Shown here: positions 7,422 to 10,242 of the stretch, in pieces
How positions within the stretch are numbered: position 1 is the stretch's first letter
Layout of the letters: each line of letters opens with the position of its first letter
Source of the DNA: Polyangiaceae bacterium
Lineage (GTDB): Bacteria > Myxococcota > Polyangia > Polyangiales > Polyangiaceae
Reading direction: 5' to 3'
DNA length: 10,242 nt
Assembly: GCA_025936205.1 (NCBI GenBank)
Contig: JAICTU010000334.1
Coordinates: forward strand, 1-10,242
Notes under the pieces: model-generated
Database searches by the model: none
What the model saw: only the letters and a program-made list of their open reading frames with translations
Told to the model about the DNA's origin: nothing
Program-made: the position numbers and the translations under genes

Positions 7422-7999
7422 CTCGCCTCCACCGGGAGCGCCGGAATTCGGAAGAACTGCGCGCCCGCCGTGTGCAACACGGTGGGGGCGTTCTTCGGGG
7501 TCTTGCCGAGCGCTTCGAGCGCTTCGGTATCGACGTACACACCGGGACCCCAGCCATTCACGTGATCGCCCTGGCGAGTCAGCGTATCGACCTCGAGCGC
7601 GCGCCGCAGGGGCTCGGACGGCCTGGAAATGCGTGCGATGCGCGGCGGCTGCTCGCTGAGCGATAGCTCGGGCAGCGCATCGGGCTTCACCCAACGCGCT
7701 CCGTAGGTGAGCACGGTGGCGTTGGCGAAGCCCGCCGCCGCCAGGCGGGAGCTGGCCTGGCGCAGCGCGCGCAGCAGATCATTCGCTGGCTCGTCATCTC
7801 GGAACTCCACGTACAGCGCGTGCCCCAGGCACACGATGTGCGGGTCGCCCGGCAGCTCCAGGCTCTGCACGACGCCGAGCGCCACGCGCTCGAAGGCTTC
7901 GAAGCGCTGCACGAAGTCCGCGCGGTCGTCGGAGCCGTACTCGTCGTCCTCTACCTCGTAGTAGGAAAACAGCACGCCGAATGCGTCCTCATCGATCAT
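7418..7999 (-). CDS. Conserved-looking hypothetical protein coupled to the deacetylase gene
   Basis: This is a 193-residue soluble protein that I do not recognise. There is no signal peptide or membrane segment. The N-terminus is very acidic (residues 16-27, rich in Asp and Glu). Residues about 28-65 look like a helix followed by strands (HIVCLGHALYVEF). Residues 70-104 contain a long helix and a strand ending TVLTYGARWV. The C-terminal part has a HVNGWGPGVYVDTEALEALG stretch and ends with hydrophobic strands. The ATG at 7999 has AGAGGG six bases upstream. The stop overlaps the deacetylase start by ATGA, which makes it first gene of a two-gene transcript and suggests a shared process, perhaps as partner or regulator of the deacetylase (inference). 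Reading-frame quality is good, with strong G/C third positions. No catalytic motif is evident. Confidence 0.82.
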   Translation of the reverse strand: MIDEDAFGVLFSYYEVEDDEYGSDDRADFVQRFEAFERVALGVVQSLELPGDPHIVCLGHALYVEFRDDEPANDLLRALRQASSRLAAAGFANATVLTYGARWVKPDALPELSLSEQPPRIARISRPSEPLRRALEVDTLTRQGDHVNGWGPGVYVDTEALEALGKTPKNAPTVLHTAGAQFFRIPALPVEAR

Positions 8000-8151
8000 G
8001 GTGGGCCCTCTGGGGGCCGGGAGCCTAACGGCAGCGCCCCGAAAACGGCAACCCTCGGGCTCGAATCGTCACCGAACAACAGGCCGGTGCGCAATTCTTC
8101 TACGGCGTTGGCTGGTACTTCCCCGCCGTTCTCGGCTAGGGTCGATGGGTC
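8000..8151. promoter_or_regulatory. Divergent intergenic region between the deacetylase pair and the coiled-coil gene
   Basis: These 152 bases separate the minus-strand two-gene unit from the plus-strand coiled-coil gene and must hold promoters for at least one of them. No clear -35/-10 pair or palindromic operator can be read on either strand. AGGG at 8138-8141 is the likely ribosome-binding site for the plus-strand gene. The minus strand is open across the whole stretch and its frame ends in a TGA at 7996-7998, overlapping the start at 7999. Confidence 0.4.
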
Positions 8152-9729
8152 ATGAGTCCGAGCCGAGCGGCCCCGAGTTTGGCGCTGGCCGCCTACGCCG
8201 AAACCTGGATTTCCGGAGCCAAGGTCGTCGTCTTTGGCGACGCCCTCTCCCCACTGCCCGAGCGCCTCATCGAGCGCGGGGCGCGCCTGGTCCAGGTGTA
8301 CGATCGCAACGCGGCGCGCTGCGAGGAAGCGGCGGCGCTGAATCGTTCGCGGCAGATTTCGTACGCGCCCTTCGACACTGCCGGTGCCATCGGCCGCGAT
8401 GGCGCCTTCGACTTCGGCATCGTGGAGGAGCTGGGCGCGAAGGCGCGCGGCGACGAGCTGGCGACGCTGCGGCGTGCTCTCGGGCGCCGCGGCATGGCGC
8501 TGATCGCGGCACGCAATCCGGAGGTCGCGCGCAGCTTGATCCCGGTGCCGCCGGACGCGGAAGAGCCACTCGGCTACTACGAGCTGTACGAGCTGGTCAG
8601 CCAGCACTTCGAGGAAGTGCGGATGCTGGGGCAGACCGCCTTCGTGGGCTACGCGGTGGCTGATTTTGCCGCCGCCGAAGACTCCGACGTGGGGCTCGAC
8701 ACCGCGTTTCTGCCGGGCGGCGCCGAAGAGCCGGAGTGGTTCCTGGCGCTGGTCAGCATGCTGCCGGCCACTTCCGAGGCGTTCTCGGTGATCCAGCTGC
8801 CACTCGCCGATCTGCCGCTGGCCACGGGAGCCGTGGATCGCGACGAGATCGAGCGGCTGGAGCAGGCGCTGGAGCGCGCAGAGGCTCACGCGGCCGAGCT
8901 GGAACGCGCGAAGACACTGCGCGAAGCGCAGAAGGAACCTCAAAAAGACGCGGCTCAGCAGCGCTTCGAGCAGCAGCGGCAGGAGCTCCAGCGTCAGAAA
9001 GAGGCGCTGGAACGGCAGCTGGAGTCGCTGCAAGCAGAGCTCGACAAGCGCGAGCACTGGATGAAGGGGCTCGAGGCGCGTGCCGCGACCGCCGACCAGC
9101 GCGCGGACGACGCGCAGGCCGAGCTCGAGCAACTCACCCAGCGCGGCGCCGCGGTGGGCACGCGCAGCAAGCAGCTCGAGCAGCAGCTGGAAGAGGCGCT
9201 GCGCGCCAAGCGCTCGCTGGAGGACGGCCAGGTCGCGCTCCGGCGTGAGATCGAGGAGCTCAAGCAGGGCAGCGGAGTGCACGCGCGCAACTTCTCCGAG
9301 CTGGAGCGGCGCGCCATCGCGCTCAGCACCAAAGCCGACGAGCTGAAGGCGCAGCTCGAAGCGGCAGAGAAGGAAAATCGCGAGCTGCGCGAGGCGAGCC
9401 AGGAAGAGTCGAGCAGCGACCTTCGCGAGCTGGAGGCGCAGCTCGTGGAGCGCGGCAAGGAAGTCGCGCGGCTGGAGCGCGAGCTGGAGCAAACCGAACG
9501 CTTCGGCCGCCAGCTGATCGTGCAGCTCGAACAGGCCAAGGTGCGCGGCGGCGATCCGGTACAGCCAGATGTAGAGCGTCTGGCGCGGCGCAACGCCGAG
9601 CTGGAGGCGGACCTGGAAGCAGCCCGTTGGACCATTTCCAGTCTTGGAGCCAATGTGAACGGTGCCGCGGGCGGCGCGGCCCGCCATGAAGAGGGCGGGA
9701 ACGAGAACGCCCGCCGGAGCGCCGATTGA
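8152..9729 (+). CDS. Pseudo-methyltransferase domain fused to a long coiled coil, function unknown
   Basis: This is a 525-residue cytoplasmic protein. Residues about 20-172 follow the strand/helix order of a class I SAM methyltransferase: KVVVFGDALSPLPERLIERG for motif I, AFDFGIVEEL for the motif IV position, LRRALGRRGMALIAARNPE for the motif VI hairpin, and ELYELVSQHFEEVRMLGQ for the closing strands. The glycine-rich cofactor loop is degraded (GDALSP in place of GxGxG), so catalysis is doubtful. Residues about 195-225 form a linker beginning PEWFLALVSMLP. Residues about 230-498 are an almost continuous coiled coil rich in Glu, Arg, Gln, Ala and Leu, broken near 370-380 and 415-423. The last 27 residues are Gly/Asn/Arg-rich and probably disordered. 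The ATG at 8152 has AGGG ten bases upstream. dnaJ follows 86 bases later but has its own candidate promoter. A scaffolding or polarity role is a guess from architecture. Confidence 0.88.
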   Translation: MSPSRAAPSLALAAYAETWISGAKVVVFGDALSPLPERLIERGARLVQVYDRNAARCEEAAALNRSRQISYAPFDTAGAIGRDGAFDFGIVEELGAKARGDELATLRRALGRRGMALIAARNPEVARSLIPVPPDAEEPLGYYELYELVSQHFEEVRMLGQTAFVGYAVADFAAAEDSDVGLDTAFLPGGAEEPEWFLALVSMLPATSEAFSVIQLPLADLPLATGAVDRDEIERLEQALERAEAHAAELERAKTLREAQKEPQKDAAQQRFEQQRQELQRQKEALERQLESLQAELDKREHWMKGLEARAATADQRADDAQAELEQLTQRGAAVGTRSKQLEQQLEEALRAKRSLEDGQVALRREIEELKQGSGVHARNFSELERRAIALSTKADELKAQLEAAEKENRELREASQEESSSDLRELEAQLVERGKEVARLERELEQTERFGRQLIVQLEQAKVRGGDPVQPDVERLARRNAELEADLEAARWTISSLGANVNGAAGGAARHEEGGNENARRSAD

Positions 9730-9742
9730 TCCCCGGCGCGCC

Positions 9743-9770
9743 TTGACAATGGTCGGTGGCGACTTAGTTT
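9743..9770 (+). promoter_or_regulatory. Candidate sigma-70-type promoter for dnaJ
   Basis: A perfect TTGACA (9743-9748) stands out in GC-rich DNA. A weak -10 candidate, TAGTTT (9765-9770), follows after a 16-base spacer, 45 bases before the dnaJ ATG. The -10 matches only three of six consensus positions. No CIRCE-type inverted repeat or heat-shock sigma signature was seen. Confidence 0.4.
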
Positions 9771-9815
9771 GACGCCGCCCGTGCCCTCCGCAGCCCTGCC
9801 CTGCCCCGCACCCCG

Positions 9816-10242
9816 ATGAGCGCAAAGCGAGATTATTACGAGGTCTTGGGCGTCGCCCAAGACGCGACGGAAGACGACATCAAGAAAGCCTACCGGAAGG
9901 CGGCGCTCAAATTCCATCCGGACAGAAACCAGGGCGACAAGAGCGCTGAGGCAGCCTTCAAAGAGGCGACCGAAGCCTATTCGGTCCTCTGCGACAAGGA
10001 CAAGCGCTCGACCTACGACCGTTTCGGCCACGCGGGCCTGCAGGGCGGCGCGGCGGATTTCTCGGGTGTCGGCGTCGGCGATATCTTCAGCCAGTTTCAG
10101 GACATCTTCGCCGACTTCTTCGGCGGCGGGGGCGGCGGTCGTCAGCGGCGTCCGGCGCGCGGCGCCGACGTGCGTGTCGATGCGCGCATCACGCTGCAGG
10201 ACTCGATGCGCGGCGTGAAGCACGAGGTCACCGTCGAGGGCC
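9816..10242 (+). CDS. dnaJ: Chaperone protein DnaJ (Hsp40), 3'-truncated by window edge
   Basis: This is the cytoplasmic co-chaperone that delivers unfolded proteins to DnaK and stimulates its ATPase. 142 residues are visible out of roughly 370-380. The J-domain spans residues about 5-70: DYYEVLGV start, [16 protein letters not shown] with the essential His-Pro-Asp at 34-36, and the closing YDRFGHAG. The Gly/Phe-rich linker runs to about residue 115 and includes [13 protein letters not shown]. After it comes the start of the first substrate-binding domain, [20 protein letters not shown]. The zinc-finger repeats would follow beyond the window, so a type I DnaJ is likely but a zinc-less CbpA-type cannot be excluded. 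The ATG at 9816 begins the normal N-terminus. No Shine-Dalgarno sequence is visible in the C-rich leader. The grpE and dnaK genes are not in the visible upstream sequence. Confidence 0.95.
   Translation, partial: MSAKRDYYEVLGVAQDATEDDIKKAYRKAALKFHPDRNQGDKSAEAAFKEATEAYSVLCDKDKRSTYDRFGHAGLQGGAADFSGVGVGDIFSQFQDIFADFFGGGGGGRQRRPARGADVRVDARITLQDSMRGVKHEVTVEG

Noticed and set aside
7422..7694. N-terminal extension of the deacetylase to 7694
   Set aside because: The extra 91 residues are Arg/Ala-rich, overlap the upstream gene out of frame, and precede a strong ribosome-binding site at the ATG at 7421.
9667..9715. GC-rich hairpins near the end of the coiled-coil gene
   Set aside because: Six-base stems in a Gly/Ala-coding tail are expected by chance at this base composition, and there is no T-run.
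7996..9825. 609-codon minus-strand open frame across the coiled-coil gene
   Set aside because: It is antisense to a coiled-coil gene rich in Glu, Leu, Gln and Ala codons. In GC-rich DNA such genes keep the opposite strand open. The Leu/Arg/Gln-rich product has no domain.
8994..10223. 409-codon minus-strand open frame across the coiled-coil end and dnaJ
   Set aside because: It crosses two well-supported plus-strand genes, and its Ser/Arg/Ala-rich product has no recognisable fold.

Overview
The window is GC-rich chromosomal DNA, most consistent with a myxobacterium of the Sorangium/Polyangium kind (inference). The clues are strong G/C preference at third codon positions, lipoproteins with long Gly/Ala/Ser linkers and Cys-rich stretches, a long coiled-coil protein, and loosely packed operons. 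Both ends cut through genes: an S-(hydroxymethyl)glutathione dehydrogenase at the left edge and a DnaJ chaperone at the right edge.

Layout. Bases 2-1610 (+) hold a two-gene glutathione-dependent formaldehyde detoxification operon: the dehydrogenase (3' two thirds only), then S-formylglutathione hydrolase. Bases 1611-4607 are an accessory zone. It contains two unrelated predicted lipoproteins (1895-2755 minus; 3472-4269 plus) set among sequence that looks like decayed genes. The clearest remnant is a YeeE/YedE-type sulfur-transporter gene pair at 3117-3411. It has lost most of its first gene and carries a TAG stop inside a still recognisable second gene. Weaker remnants lie at 1655-1894 and 4257-4463. 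Bases 4608-5997 (minus) carry a Nudix hydrolase downstream of a dienelactone-hydrolase-family enzyme. Bases 5998-6380 contain no convincing gene. Bases 6381-7999 (minus) are a tightly coupled pair: an unrecognised 193-residue protein followed, with a 4-base ATGA overlap, by a zinc-dependent histone-deacetylase-family amidohydrolase. Divergently, 8152-9729 (+) encodes a 525-residue protein with a methyltransferase-like N-terminal fold, a degraded cofactor loop and a long C-terminal coiled coil. dnaJ starts at 9816 behind a candidate sigma-70-type promoter.

How the genes work together. The dehydrogenase oxidises S-hydroxymethylglutathione to S-formylglutathione, and the hydrolase releases formate and glutathione. 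The unknown 193-residue protein and the deacetylase are almost certainly co-translated. The remaining genes are housekeeping or accessory and do not form an obvious pathway. I see no complete new defence or mobile system, no CRISPR array, no tRNA or rRNA and no insertion sequence. The least ordinary items are the pseudo-methyltransferase/coiled-coil protein, the deacetylase partner and the decayed zone around the lipoproteins.
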